39,539 nt of DNA from Gammaproteobacteria bacterium (GTDB lineage Bacteria > Pseudomonadota > Gammaproteobacteria > JAJPIJ01). The stretch is taken from positions 1-39,539 of the forward strand of contig JAJVHZ010000011.1 in the NCBI GenBank assembly GCA_022072255.1, written 5' to 3'. The notes under the pieces are model-generated. The model had not been told where the DNA came from. It was given only the letters and a program-made list of their open reading frames with translations, and searched no databases. A program made the position numbers and the translations under genes. Shown here one piece after another: positions 1-8,307 of this stretch (position 1 is its first letter; every line of letters starts with the position of its first letter).

Positions 1-127
1 GTGGCCGATTGAATGCATATTGTTACCGGTGAAGCCACAACATATCGTTGATCCAGATCATGGAGACACCTACATACAGGGGGTATGCGCGATCGGCGGC
101 CCCTCCCGGCCGGCGGGCCGGCGCCGG

Positions 128-1612
128 CTACCAGATGAAGAACAACAGACTCCAGGAGAGGAGCACCCCGGACAGGGCTGCGAGCAACGCGCCGCAGGCG
201 ACCCACAGCCGTATCCGCGACGCCTGCTGGCGGCGCAGCAGACGCCAGCCGAGGAGCGCGCTCCAGGCCGCGCCCGCGGACAGCAGCAGACCGCGGGCCC
301 ATTCCAGCCCGGGCACCCGGATGCCCTCGGCGCCCAGCATCGTGACGGTCAGGACCGACAGGCCGAGAAACACGCCGATGCCTCCGATCGGGATCAGCGC
401 GTAGGCGAGCCGCCCGGCATTGGCCGACCGGGGCCCCGGCAGACAGGCCGCGGCGACGTGCAGCCACGACCACACCCATCCGCCGATGATCAGCGCGGCC
501 GCGCCGATGTAGGCGACGATGAGCAGGCCGTCCAGCCAACTGAACGTGTCGGCGGTCTGCCGGTAATGCGTCAAGATCCACCACGGTGCGTCGGTGTCGA
601 GCAGCCACCACAGCTTGTGTGTCACGGCCCATTCCGCCACCTGCTGCTTGGCGGCGACGAACCACGGTGATGCGGACCATTGAAAGGCGCCGATCGCGGT
701 GCCGATGACACCGAAGACCAGCAGGCGCGCCTCCCACGGATTGACGCCCTCGTGCGGCAGCCTCAGCACTTCCTGCCCCGGCGCGCGCAGGGCAAGGTTC
801 ACGGCGCCACGCTGTCCGCTGCAGCGGCCGCACATGTGACACTGCGACGCGCCGGTCATGCGGCGGATGTCGACGAGTGGCGCGCAGTTGACGGCGCCGC
901 GGGGGTCGGTGCGCGATTCCCAGAGCTCGCGATCGACGCGGAAGTGCAGCGGCGCCACGCGTGCCAGCAGGCCGAACACGCCGTTTACCGGACACAGGTG
1001 GCGGCACCAGACCCGCTTGCCGCGCCCGTAGAGGAAACCGACCACCATGGCCGCCAGCGTCGAGCCGCCGAGTACCAGCAGCGCCGGCTTCGGGTAGTCG
1101 TACACGCTGACGAGCTGGCCGTACACCGTGGTGCCGAGGAATGCGGCGAACGGCCAGCCCTGCCAACGCAGCCACCGGGGGATGCCGCGCCCAAGGCCGT
1201 AGCGGCTGGCGAACTCGCTGAGCGCCCCTTCCGGGCAGAGCACACCGCACCACAGCCTTCCCGCCAGCATGATCGAGACGATCACGAACGGCCACCACAG
1301 CCCCCAGAACAGGAACTGCGCGATGAGGGTCAGGTTGCCGAGCATGCGTGCGTCCATGGCCGGCAGCGGCAGGAAGGCCGGTACGGTGACCAGACCGACA
1401 TAGAACACCACGACGATCGCCTGGATGGCCGTCACGACGCCGCGATGCCGGCGCAGGAGCTCGCCAAGGCGGGCGACCGCGCGATCGACGCCCCCGCCGG
1501 GAAGCCGGCGGCCAGGCCGCGGCGAGCGTGGTCGCGCGTCGCCCGCCCGCGGCGGCGGCGGGCGGGCGCTCATTTCCCCGTGTCGGTCGAGCGATTCGTG
1601 CGGGACCAGCAT
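128..1612 (-). CDS. ftrD: Polyferredoxin-like membrane protein of ferrous iron uptake (FtrD type)
   Basis: An inner-membrane protein of 494 residues with about nine hydrophobic segments and NapH/NosR-like iron-sulfur motifs. Visible cysteine groups are C122/C126 (WCGVLCP), C203/C207 (WCRHLCP), C243 and C258/C261/C264 (CHMCGRC). In Bordetella-type FtrABCD systems such a protein is thought to accept or pass on electrons during iron oxidation and uptake through the FTR1 permease. It is the last gene of the iron operon, 34 nt after ftrC. The start is uncertain: ATG at 1612 and ATG at 1573 (M14) both lack a strong ribosome binding site, and the first 50 residues are Arg/Pro-rich, so the shorter form is possible. 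The family is clear; the electron-transfer role is inferred from the operon. Confidence 0.8.
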   Translation of the reverse strand: MLVPHESLDRHGEMSARPPPPRAGDARPRSPRPGRRLPGGGVDRAVARLGELLRRHRGVVTAIQAIVVVFYVGLVTVPAFLPLPAMDARMLGNLTLIAQFLFWGLWWPFVIVSIMLAGRLWCGVLCPEGALSEFASRYGLGRGIPRWLRWQGWPFAAFLGTTVYGQLVSVYDYPKPALLVLGGSTLAAMVVGFLYGRGKRVWCRHLCPVNGVFGLLARVAPLHFRVDRELWESRTDPRGAVNCAPLVDIRRMTGASQCHMCGRCSGQRGAVNLALRAPGQEVLRLPHEGVNPWEARLLVFGVIGTAIGAFQWSASPWFVAAKQQVAEWAVTHKLWWLLDTDAPWWILTHYRQTADTFSWLDGLLIVAYIGAAALIIGGWVWSWLHVAAACLPGPRSANAGRLAYALIPIGGIGVFLGLSVLTVTMLGAEGIRVPGLEWARGLLLSAGAAWSALLGWRLLRRQQASRIRLWVACGALLAALSGVLLSWSLLFFIW

Positions 1613-1646
1613 GGCGAATGCCTGCGCGCGATCCGCCGGCCGTCCT

Positions 1647-2468
1647 TCATGCCCGCCGCGCAGGGAGCCGCGACGGACGCAGCACCGCCGCGAGCGCGAG
1701 CCAGTAGCACGACCACACCAGTACCGTCAGCAGCGCGGGCCGGGCCCGCCAGCCGGTGAACGCCGCCACGACGTTGCCCACGCCGGCACCGTCGTCGAGC
1801 ACGCCGGACAGGTCCCAGAGCGGGTCGACACCTGCCGGCAGCGCCTCCATGCCGATGAGGCGCTCCACGGCGGTCACGATCAGGGCCGAGGCGAGCAGCA
1901 GCAGGATGAACCCGGTGACGCGAAAGAACGTGCCCCACGACAGGAGCAACGCGCCCTGCCACATGGCCCATGACGTCAGCAGCGCGGCCGCCAGTCCGCC
2001 TGCGGCCGCGCCGAGATACGCCGCGAGGTCGGTGCCGCCGCGCTCCAGACCCAGGCCATAGAGAAAGATCACGGTCTCCGCGCCTTCGCGCCCGACCGCG
2101 ATGGCCGCGAGCGCCGCCAGTCCGAGCAGCCTGCCGCTGCTCGTGGCCTCCCTGGCGCCCGCCTCCAGGCTGCGCGCGAGTCCGCGGCCGTGACGGCGCA
2201 TCCAAAACACCATCTGGATGATGAGCGCCGCCGCGAGCGCGACGATGGCGGTCTGAAAGTACTCGAGCGCCTCGCCGCCGAGCTGGCTCTGCACCGAGAA
2301 GATCGCCAGCGCGAGCGCCGCGGCGAGCACGATACCGCCGGCGACGCCGCCCCAGAGGTACGCGGCGGCGCCGGCCACGCCGTTTCTGCGGATCCACGCG
2401 TACAGGATCCCCACGATCAGGACCGCCTCGAGCGACTCGCGCCAGACGATGAAAAAGGCACTGCTCAT
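1647..2468 (-). CDS. ftrC: FTR1-family iron permease (FtrC/EfeU-like)
   Basis: A 273-residue inner-membrane permease with about seven hydrophobic segments. It carries both REXXE iron-binding motifs of the FTR1 family: RESLE at residues 10-14 and REGAE at 127-131. The family moves iron across the inner membrane, coupled to its oxidation by a partner protein. The ATG at 2468 is preceded by a GGGAGG ribosome binding site about 9 nt upstream. It lies between ftrB and ftrD in the order known from FtrABCD systems. The 178-nt gap before it (2469-2646) is the largest inside this operon and could hold a secondary promoter, though I see no convincing one. Confidence 0.9.
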   Translation of the reverse strand: MSSAFFIVWRESLEAVLIVGILYAWIRRNGVAGAAAYLWGGVAGGIVLAAALALAIFSVQSQLGGEALEYFQTAIVALAAALIIQMVFWMRRHGRGLARSLEAGAREATSSGRLLGLAALAAIAVGREGAETVIFLYGLGLERGGTDLAAYLGAAAGGLAAALLTSWAMWQGALLLSWGTFFRVTGFILLLLASALIVTAVERLIGMEALPAGVDPLWDLSGVLDDGAGVGNVVAAFTGWRARPALLTVLVWSCYWLALAAVLRPSRLPARRA

Positions 2469-2646
2469 GCGTCATGTCCTCCCGGTGTGTGCCGCCGGCC
2501 CGGGCGTCGTACCGGACGCAGCGTGAGAACCGACGGATCCGCCCCGCGGCGGATGAGGGATCTCGTGGATGGAAGGGGGCGAGTCGTGACGCCCCGGCTG
2601 AAATCGGCCCGGTACCCGGAACCGCGATGTGCACGGTCCCGGGACG

Positions 2647-3084
2647 TCATGGGGCGGATACCGCACCGTCGTCGACGACCACGATCTCGCCCTGCGCCGT
2701 CTGCGGATGAAATTCGCCGAAGAACCGGTAGACGCCGGGCTTCAACGGCGCGAACACGACGGCGCGGCTGACGCCGGGGGCGAGCACCGTCTCCTTCTTG
2801 AGCTCGATGCTCTCGAACTCCTCCGGACCCGGCCCGCGGTTGGTCACCACGATCTTGAAGCGCACGCCCGCCGGCACCGTGATGCGCTCCGGATGGAATC
2901 GTCCCGCCTTCGCCTCGATGTGAAACGTCGGCAGCTCCGCGGCGCTCGCCACTGTCGAAGCCAGCGCGGCGAGCACCGTGATCGCCGCCGTCAGCCGCGT
3001 GCCGCCGGCTGCATTCGAGGTGCGTCGCCGCCGGGCGCCGCTGCGGCGGGGGAGGGTGGGGTGATGGAGGAAGGAGAGCCTCAT
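2647..3084 (-). CDS. ftrB: Periplasmic cupredoxin-like protein (FtrB/EfeO-cupredoxin type)
   Basis: A 145-residue exported protein. A long basic N-terminus leads into a hydrophobic stretch and an Ala-x-Ala-like cleavage site near residue 48. A single cupredoxin-fold domain follows (about residues 53-138), with the family pattern of an ITVPAG strand near the start and FFGEFHPQTAQG near the end. There is no blue-copper cysteine. In Ftr systems this protein is the proposed ferrous iron oxidase or binding partner of the permease. Its ATG at 3084 overlaps the porin stop codon as TGATG, which fixes the start; the much longer open frame upstream is the porin's shadow. Confidence 0.82.
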   Translation of the reverse strand: MRLSFLHHPTLPRRSGARRRRTSNAAGGTRLTAAITVLAALASTVASAAELPTFHIEAKAGRFHPERITVPAGVRFKIVVTNRGPGPEEFESIELKKETVLAPGVSRAVVFAPLKPGVYRFFGEFHPQTAQGEIVVVDDGAVSAP

Positions 3085-4625
3085 CAGAATGCCGCCTTCA
3101 TGCGTACGCCGACGATCTTCATGAGATCGGCATCCTCGTTCGCCCCCGGGTTGTGCACGAGCTGGAGGTCGGGTGTGATCTCGAGCTGGCTGTGCAACTG
3201 CCAGCGGTAGTAGATCTCGGCGATCTGCTCGGCGCCGTCGGCGGTGTAGCCGAAATCCGGCGTGCCGTCGCCGTCCGCATCGACGGTCGCGGAGGCGTCC
3301 TCGAAGTCGTCGGTGGCGTCGAGCCAGCCCCACGCCACGCCGAGGGCGTCGCCCGAGCGCTCCCAGTAATAACCACCGAACTCCGCGCCCAGTGTCAGCG
3401 CCTTGCCGAAGGTGCGTCGGTCCTCCTGCAGTGCGTGCCCGTAGCGCCCGAACAGCGTGATGGCATCGTGGACGCGCTGATCGAAGCTCAATCCCACGCC
3501 TTCGTGGCTGTGGCTCTGGCCGTCGAAGCCGGGAGCCTGGGGGTTGTGCCAGGCATAGAGGCGGTAGTTGCCGTCGAGGCCGCCGAAGAACTTGCGTCCG
3601 AACTCGAGCTGGCCGACGAACATCGGTGAATCGAAGCTGTCCTCGAAGCTCGCGCCGTCGCCGGCCCCGAACGCGGCAACAGAGGCCTGCCACCATTCCG
3701 GATCCTGCCGGTCGCTGCGGTAGGCGAGGCGCGCACCCGGCGTGAAGCCGTAACTGTCCATGCCCATGTCGCCGCCGGAGTCGAGCAGCGGATTGTGCAC
3801 GAAGGCGTTGTTGAGGAACCTGATCGCCTCGTCGTCCGCGACGGCGTTCTGATCGAAGAACACGAACGGATCGATCTTGCCGACGTTGATCTCGAGATGC
3901 TGCTTGGACAGTGGCTTGTGGCCCTTCAGGGGCAGCGGGACGTTGAGCTGGTACCACGCCTGCGCCAGGATCGCCGCGGCATCGTCGCCGTGGGTGAGCG
4001 CGAAGGCGGTGGTGTTGGGGGTGCTGGTGAACGTGGGGTTCAATTCATCGAGACCGTCGCCCTGCCCCATGCGGAACTGCGCGAAGATGTGCCCCTCGGC
4101 GTTGCCGAACTCGCCGCCCGGCAGCGTCACGGCGACGTCGCCGCGGTAGTTGAGCTCGGAGTCGTCGGCGCCGGTGAACGTGCTTTCCTCGTCCGCATAC
4201 TGGCCGACCAGGGTGAACTGGGCGCCGGCGGTGATGCCCTCGAGCGCCTCGATGGTGCGGGCCTGCTTCTGGATGGCGAGCGTACGGATCTCCACGTCCT
4301 TGAGGCGCGCGACGATCTCCGGGTCGCGTTCGCTGATGTGATCGTCGGCCATCGACTGCTCGACGCCCTGGTTGGTGGCCTCGAGCGCCTCGACGCGTTG
4401 CGCGAGCGCCGCCACGTCCGCGCCGGACCCGGGCGGGGGCGGCGCCGCAGGGGCGGTCGCTTCGGTCCCTGCGTCGATCTTCTCCTGCTCGATCTTCGTC
4501 AACCGCGCCTCCAGCCGGCGGATCTCGGCGAGCAGGTCCGCCATGCTCGGTTCCGCGGCGCGGACCGGCAGCACGCTCAGCAGCGCAATCGCGAGGGCCG
4601 GAGCCCGCCCGGTTGCCGCGCGCAT
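3084..4625 (-). CDS. OprB-family outer-membrane porin with N-terminal coiled coil
   Basis: A 513-residue outer-membrane protein. It has a signal peptide (cleavage after VRAA near residue 24), a heptad-like coiled coil at about 26-50 and a second charged helical stretch near 90-130, then a beta-barrel domain. Conserved OprB-family patterns are visible: KIDPFVFFDQNAVADDE with FLNNAFVHN, GVGLSFDQR, LFGRYG, and a C-terminal aromatic residue (KAAF). Family members are passive channels. The coiled coil may anchor or trimerise the protein. It sits between ftrA and ftrB, one nt after ftrA and overlapping ftrB, so it is translated with the iron genes. This suggests an iron or iron-ligand entry pore rather than a sugar porin; the substrate is inferred. 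Confidence 0.78.
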   Translation of the reverse strand: MRAATGRAPALAIALLSVLPVRAAEPSMADLLAEIRRLEARLTKIEQEKIDAGTEATAPAAPPPPGSGADVAALAQRVEALEATNQGVEQSMADDHISERDPEIVARLKDVEIRTLAIQKQARTIEALEGITAGAQFTLVGQYADEESTFTGADDSELNYRGDVAVTLPGGEFGNAEGHIFAQFRMGQGDGLDELNPTFTSTPNTTAFALTHGDDAAAILAQAWYQLNVPLPLKGHKPLSKQHLEINVGKIDPFVFFDQNAVADDEAIRFLNNAFVHNPLLDSGGDMGMDSYGFTPGARLAYRSDRQDPEWWQASVAAFGAGDGASFEDSFDSPMFVGQLEFGRKFFGGLDGNYRLYAWHNPQAPGFDGQSHSHEGVGLSFDQRVHDAITLFGRYGHALQEDRRTFGKALTLGAEFGGYYWERSGDALGVAWGWLDATDDFEDASATVDADGDGTPDFGYTADGAEQIAEIYYRWQLHSQLEITPDLQLVHNPGANEDADLMKIVGVRMKAAF

Positions 4626-4626
4626 G

Positions 4627-5172
4627 TCAGTATCCCCCCCGCTTGCCGACGCCGGCGTAGGTGAACTCGTACTCGGCGTCGAAGGCCTTGAACCAGGGGC
4701 GCACGCCGGTCAGCCGATCGGTGTGGCGGCCGAAATGCGCCTGGGGATTCTCCGAGGGGGGCAGGATGGTGTACTTGACGCGGTACTGGCCGGGACCCAT
4801 GAGCTTGACGTTGTCGCCGTAGTGCGGCCCGTCGTTGGCGACCATCGGCATGAAGTCGCCCTGGATCTTTTCGCCGGTGTCTATCCTGGTCACCTCGTAG
4901 CGGACCACCAGGTGCGGGATCCACTCGCCCTCCGCAAAGCCGTTCGGATTGTCCGCGAGCGCGCGGATGTCCGCCTCCATGTGTACGTCGGACTCCTCCG
5001 GTCTGCGCATCATGCCGTCCGGTTCCATGAGGATCGGCTGCAGGTAGACCGCCGCGATCTCCATGCCGTAGCGGTGCTGCGGTGTGCCAATCGGGTACTC
5101 GATGGCTTGAACTGAGGCAGCGACCCCGGTCAGCAATGCGCCGGTCGCGAGACTGCGTGCAATGGACTTCAT
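4627..5172 (-). CDS. ftrA: P19/Tp34-family periplasmic iron transport protein (FtrA)
   Basis: A 181-residue periplasmic protein with a clear signal peptide (cleavage after SVQA at residue 23). The mature part is a P19-type immunoglobulin-like metal-binding domain. Candidate ligands are M37/E38 (GMEIAA), H64 (DVHMEAD), H87 (IPHLV) and H117 (PHYGDN). P19 proteins bind iron and copper and deliver ferrous iron to the FTR1 permease. The start at 5172 is chosen because GGAGG lies 5 nt upstream; an upstream in-frame ATG at 5295 would place the Fur-like promoter inside the gene and is rejected. It is the first gene of the operon. Confidence 0.88.
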   Translation of the reverse strand: MKSIARSLATGALLTGVAASVQAIEYPIGTPQHRYGMEIAAVYLQPILMEPDGMMRRPEESDVHMEADIRALADNPNGFAEGEWIPHLVVRYEVTRIDTGEKIQGDFMPMVANDGPHYGDNVKLMGPGQYRVKYTILPPSENPQAHFGRHTDRLTGVRPWFKAFDAEYEFTYAGVGKRGGY

Positions 5173-5266
5173 GATGGCCTCCATGTGGAACGGTTGAACT
5201 GGTGCGACCCGACCCGGTCGCCGGCCCGCGGCGTGTGAGCGACACCGGCTGCAAGTGCACCAACAC

Positions 5267-5297
5267 GAATGATAAGCATTCCTATTCGTATTCACAA
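5267..5297 (-). promoter_or_regulatory. Sigma70-like promoter with embedded Fur-like box for the iron operon
   Basis: Read on the minus strand there is a -35 TTGTGA (5292-5297), a 17-bp spacer and a -10 TATCAT (5269-5274). The spacer and -10 contain GAATAC, GAATAG and GAATGC at a 6-bp period, followed by TTATCATTC, the hexamer-array layout typical of Fur boxes. A GAATG-ATAAG-CATTC inverted repeat is also present at 5267-5281. The site is about 100 nt upstream of ftrA. Iron-dependent repression by Fur is inferred. Confidence 0.72.
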
Positions 5298-5571
5298 TAC
5301 TTCAGATCAGGAATCCGGGGTGGGGATGTCGTTGCGGATCCGCGAGACGGCTCAGGTCGCCCCGGGGCCCTGGCAGGCGAGTGGCGCTGAGGTCGTTGGT
5401 GGTCTCGGGGTATCCGCAGGATTGCGCGCCGACGCGCTTGCCGGCGACCCGCGGCCAGTTCGCAACCGGCTCAGGGGCGCGCGGCGCGGTTATGCGCGCC
5501 CGGAGTTCCTGCCCGGACCGCGGCTGCGGTGCGCCGGACCGGGGCGAGGCGGCCGATCAAAAGACGTCGGG

Positions 5572-6984
5572 CTAACAGGGGGCCGCGGCCACTTCCTGGG
5601 CCCGCGTGCAGTACGGCATCGACCGCGACCGCTCGGCCAGGAAGTCGTGCACTCTTCCGGCGGCGCGCGCCGCCTGCTCCAGGCAGGATCCCACCGCGAG
5701 GCCATGGAAATAATTGCCCGTGACGAAAAGTCCGGGAAGACTCGCCTCGGCGGCGCGCAGGGCGGCGATGCGCGCCTCGTGACCGAGGTTGTATTGAGGC
5801 AGTCCGTACGGCCAATGGCAGCTTCGCGCCAGCAGCGGCGGGCCGGCAATTCCGAGCAGCTCCGCCAGCTCGGACTGCACCGCCGCGATCAGGTCTCTCC
5901 CGGGCAGGCGCGCAAGCTCCGGCGCGCGCGCCCCGCCCACGTAGCCAGTCAGGGCGATCTGCGCATCGGGCGCGCGACCCTCGAACATCGTCGAGGAGAA
6001 GAGCACACCGGAGAGGACCCGTCCCTCGGTGCGGGGATTCAGGCAGCCTATGCCGTCGAGGGGATGCTCGATCTGGCTGCGGCGATAGCCCAGGAACACC
6101 ACCGCCAGCGGCGGTGCCTCGATGAGACCGGCCGCCTCCGCCGCTGCCGGCGACAGGTGCTCCAGCAGCCCGGCCGCGGCGTGAGCCGGCGCGGCAATGA
6201 CGACCGCCGAGGCATCCAGGTAACCGTCTCCGGCGGTGTCGACGCGGAATCCCCCCTGCCCCCGGTGCCGGATCGCGCGGACCGTCACGCCGGTCCTCAG
6301 GCATGGACCGAGGCGCAGGGCGAGCGCGCGCGGCAGCGCCCCCACACCCTCGCGCCACGAGTACAGGCGCCGTGCCGGCATTCGCCCGCCCCGAAGGCGG
6401 CTGTGTATCAGTCCCCGGATGACCGAACCGTGCCGGCGCTCCATGCCGACCAGGGCCGGATACGCCGCGTGCATGGCCATCCTGTCCGGGTCGCCGGCGA
6501 ACATGCCGCCGACCAGTGGCTCGATCACGCGCTCCAGGAACTCCCGCCCGAAACGTCGCTGGAAAAACGCCGTCACACTCTCCCCGGCGCGCGACTTCCC
6601 CCAGGTGGGCAACACCTCGGCCAGCATGCGCAGGCGCCCCGGCACGGAGAGATAGCGGCGCACGAGGAAGCCGAAGGCGTGCGTAGGAATGCCCACGACC
6701 GTGCCGTTGGCGAGCAGGTAACGCCGCCGCACGCCAGCTCCGAGGTTCAGCCGCTGCGCGTCGAGCCCGAGCGCGCCCGACCACGCGCTCGCGACGGCGG
6801 AGCCGCCCGCGACCGCGCTCGGCCCGTGCTCCATCAGATACCTCCCGATGCGCTCGGACTGGGCCTTTCCCCCGGCGCACGCCTGGCGTTCCAGGACCGT
6901 GACCCGGTAGCCCCGCTGGCGCAGTTCGCACGCGGTCGCCAGCCCCGAGATCCCGCCGCCGATCACGGCCACGTCGAGGGTCAT
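5572..6984 (-). CDS. hemY: Protoporphyrinogen oxidase (HemY/HemG-type FAD enzyme)
   Basis: A 470-residue flavoprotein that would oxidise protoporphyrinogen IX to protoporphyrin IX, the step before iron insertion. It begins with a Rossmann FAD motif (VIGGGISGLATACEL, residues 7-21) followed by LERQACAGGKAQSER. It has the usual central hydrophobic domain and the C-terminal FAD motif GLFVTGNYFHGLAVGSCLE. Its length fits the family. The ATG at 6984 overlaps the preceding stop codon as ATGA. It is the last gene of the nitrite-oxidoreductase-like operon, directly after a radical SAM heme-synthase-like gene, so dedicated heme supply for the gamma subunit, bd-like oxidase and cytochromes is a reasonable inference. 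Coproporphyrinogen oxidation or another tetrapyrrole substrate cannot be excluded. Confidence 0.8.
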   Translation of the reverse strand: MTLDVAVIGGGISGLATACELRQRGYRVTVLERQACAGGKAQSERIGRYLMEHGPSAVAGGSAVASAWSGALGLDAQRLNLGAGVRRRYLLANGTVVGIPTHAFGFLVRRYLSVPGRLRMLAEVLPTWGKSRAGESVTAFFQRRFGREFLERVIEPLVGGMFAGDPDRMAMHAAYPALVGMERRHGSVIRGLIHSRLRGGRMPARRLYSWREGVGALPRALALRLGPCLRTGVTVRAIRHRGQGGFRVDTAGDGYLDASAVVIAAPAHAAAGLLEHLSPAAAEAAGLIEAPPLAVVFLGYRRSQIEHPLDGIGCLNPRTEGRVLSGVLFSSTMFEGRAPDAQIALTGYVGGARAPELARLPGRDLIAAVQSELAELLGIAGPPLLARSCHWPYGLPQYNLGHEARIAALRAAEASLPGLFVTGNYFHGLAVGSCLEQAARAAGRVHDFLAERSRSMPYCTRAQEVAAAPC

Positions 6985-8303
6985 GAACCGCCACCTTGCC
7001 GGGGCTCGGGGCCTGCCTGGGCACTGCCCTCACGGCGAAGGTCGACGCCGTGACCGGGCCGCGCGCCAAAGCGCCGCTTCGCCAGCTCGTCGAGATCGTG
7101 CTCGGTGACGACGTCCGCGCCCCGCGCGCGGGCATGGCTCTCGACCCGCTGACGGACGAAATTCCGCACGAACGCCGGCACGTGACCCAGCCGCGCCTCG
7201 GCCCGCGCCGTCCACGCAAGCTGCGGACGCAGGCAGGCGTCCGCCGCCGGGTCGATGACCTCGCCGCCCCGCGGCTGGTAAGTACAGAGAAAATCCTCAC
7301 CCATGAGGTTCCCGTCGCGGGCGTACGGTCGTGCCCGGCATCCGCCGCATACCCTGGCGTACTCACAGGCGCCGCAGCGGCCCGCGAGCGCCGGCGCGCG
7401 CAGCGGCGCGAACAGCGGCGCCGTGGCCCACAGATCGGCGAGCTCCGCGCTGCGCACGGAACCCGCCGAGGCCTCGATATAGGGGCAGGGCGTCAGCTCG
7501 CCCTCGGGCGTCACGCGGCAGTAACGTCTTCCCGCCAGGCAGCCGGCCGCTTCGAGGCCGGGCGCCGCGGCGCCACGATCCGCCCCGGCCATCGTCATGG
7601 CCAGGCGCTTGAAGTGTGGCGCGCAGCGGGCGCGTACCAGCAGCTCCTTTTCCTCGCGCGCCGCTACCGCGATGCGGGTCAGGACACGCTCGTAGACGGC
7701 GGCCGACACATTGGACAACGACGCGCCGCGGCCGGTGCATACCAGGAAGAATACGTTCAGTACCGCCGCGCCCGCCGAGCGGGCGAAGCCGATCATGGCG
7801 TCGAGCTCGTGGGCATTGGCGTCGGTGACCGAAAAATGGATCTGGAACATCAGGCCGTTCCGGCGACAGGCGTCGATCCCCCGCACGGCCCTGACCCATG
7901 CGCCGGAATGTCCGCGGAAGCGGTCGTGATGGTTCGCGTCCAGCGAGTCGAGGCTGATGCCCAGCGCCCGCACGCCGGCCGCCTGCAGCGCGCGGACCCG
8001 GCGATCGTCCAGCAGTGTGCCATTGGTGCCCACCACGACCGCCAGGCCTCGCCGCGTGGCGTGCGCGGCCAGCTCGCAGACATCCGTGCGCAGCAGGGGC
8101 TCGCCGCCGGTCAGCACCACGAGGATCTCACTGCTCAGGTCCGCGATGCGATCGAGCAGCGCCTTGACCTCCCCGGTGCTCAATTCATCCGCCGTCCCGT
8201 GGCCGCGCGTTCCCGCGTCGAGGTAGCAGTGGGCGCAGGCGAGATTGCACCGGCGCGTGAGATTCAGCGCGACGAGTATCGGCGGGGCGATCGCGGCGCC
8301 CAT
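6981..8303 (-). CDS. Radical SAM/SPASM protein of the AhbD/NirJ heme type with C-terminal PCP_red domain
   Basis: A 440-residue radical SAM enzyme. The [4Fe-4S]-SAM motif is C19-x3-C23-x2-C26 (CNLACAHC), with GGEPL after strand 2. The SPASM region contains YCRVTPEGELTPCPY and then CGACEYARVCGGCRARPYA with a further Cys (LCTYQP), the layout of heme-synthase AhbD and NirJ relatives. The last 60 or so residues form a PCP_red domain (WTARAEARLGHVP, VTEHDLDELA), otherwise best known at the C-terminus of protochlorophyllide reductase subunit B. The start at 8303 (five nt after the Usp gene stop) is preferred; an ATG at 8333 is in frame but overlaps the preceding gene. Its role is probably porphyrin side-chain or other cofactor modification; the substrate is unknown. 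Confidence 0.78.
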   Translation of the reverse strand: MGAAIAPPILVALNLTRRCNLACAHCYLDAGTRGHGTADELSTGEVKALLDRIADLSSEILVVLTGGEPLLRTDVCELAAHATRRGLAVVVGTNGTLLDDRRVRALQAAGVRALGISLDSLDANHHDRFRGHSGAWVRAVRGIDACRRNGLMFQIHFSVTDANAHELDAMIGFARSAGAAVLNVFFLVCTGRGASLSNVSAAVYERVLTRIAVAAREEKELLVRARCAPHFKRLAMTMAGADRGAAAPGLEAAGCLAGRRYCRVTPEGELTPCPYIEASAGSVRSAELADLWATAPLFAPLRAPALAGRCGACEYARVCGGCRARPYARDGNLMGEDFLCTYQPRGGEVIDPAADACLRPQLAWTARAEARLGHVPAFVRNFVRQRVESHARARGADVVTEHDLDELAKRRFGARPGHGVDLRREGSAQAGPEPRQGGGS

Positions 8304-8307
8304 GGGC

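Noticed and set aside
1..127. TTGTTACCGG at the left edge resembles one half of the CTGTTAC repeat
   Set aside because: Only a single copy is present, with no second heptamer at 11 bp and no gene start beside it in the window.
2465..2710. Several short frames in the gap between ftrB and ftrC
   Set aside because: They overlap on both strands, are Arg/Pro-rich and lack ribosome binding sites or recognisable motifs.
4627..5295. A longer P19 protein starting at 5295
   Set aside because: The extra N-terminus is not a signal peptide and would put the promoter and Fur-like box inside the gene; the ATG at 5172 has a good ribosome binding site.
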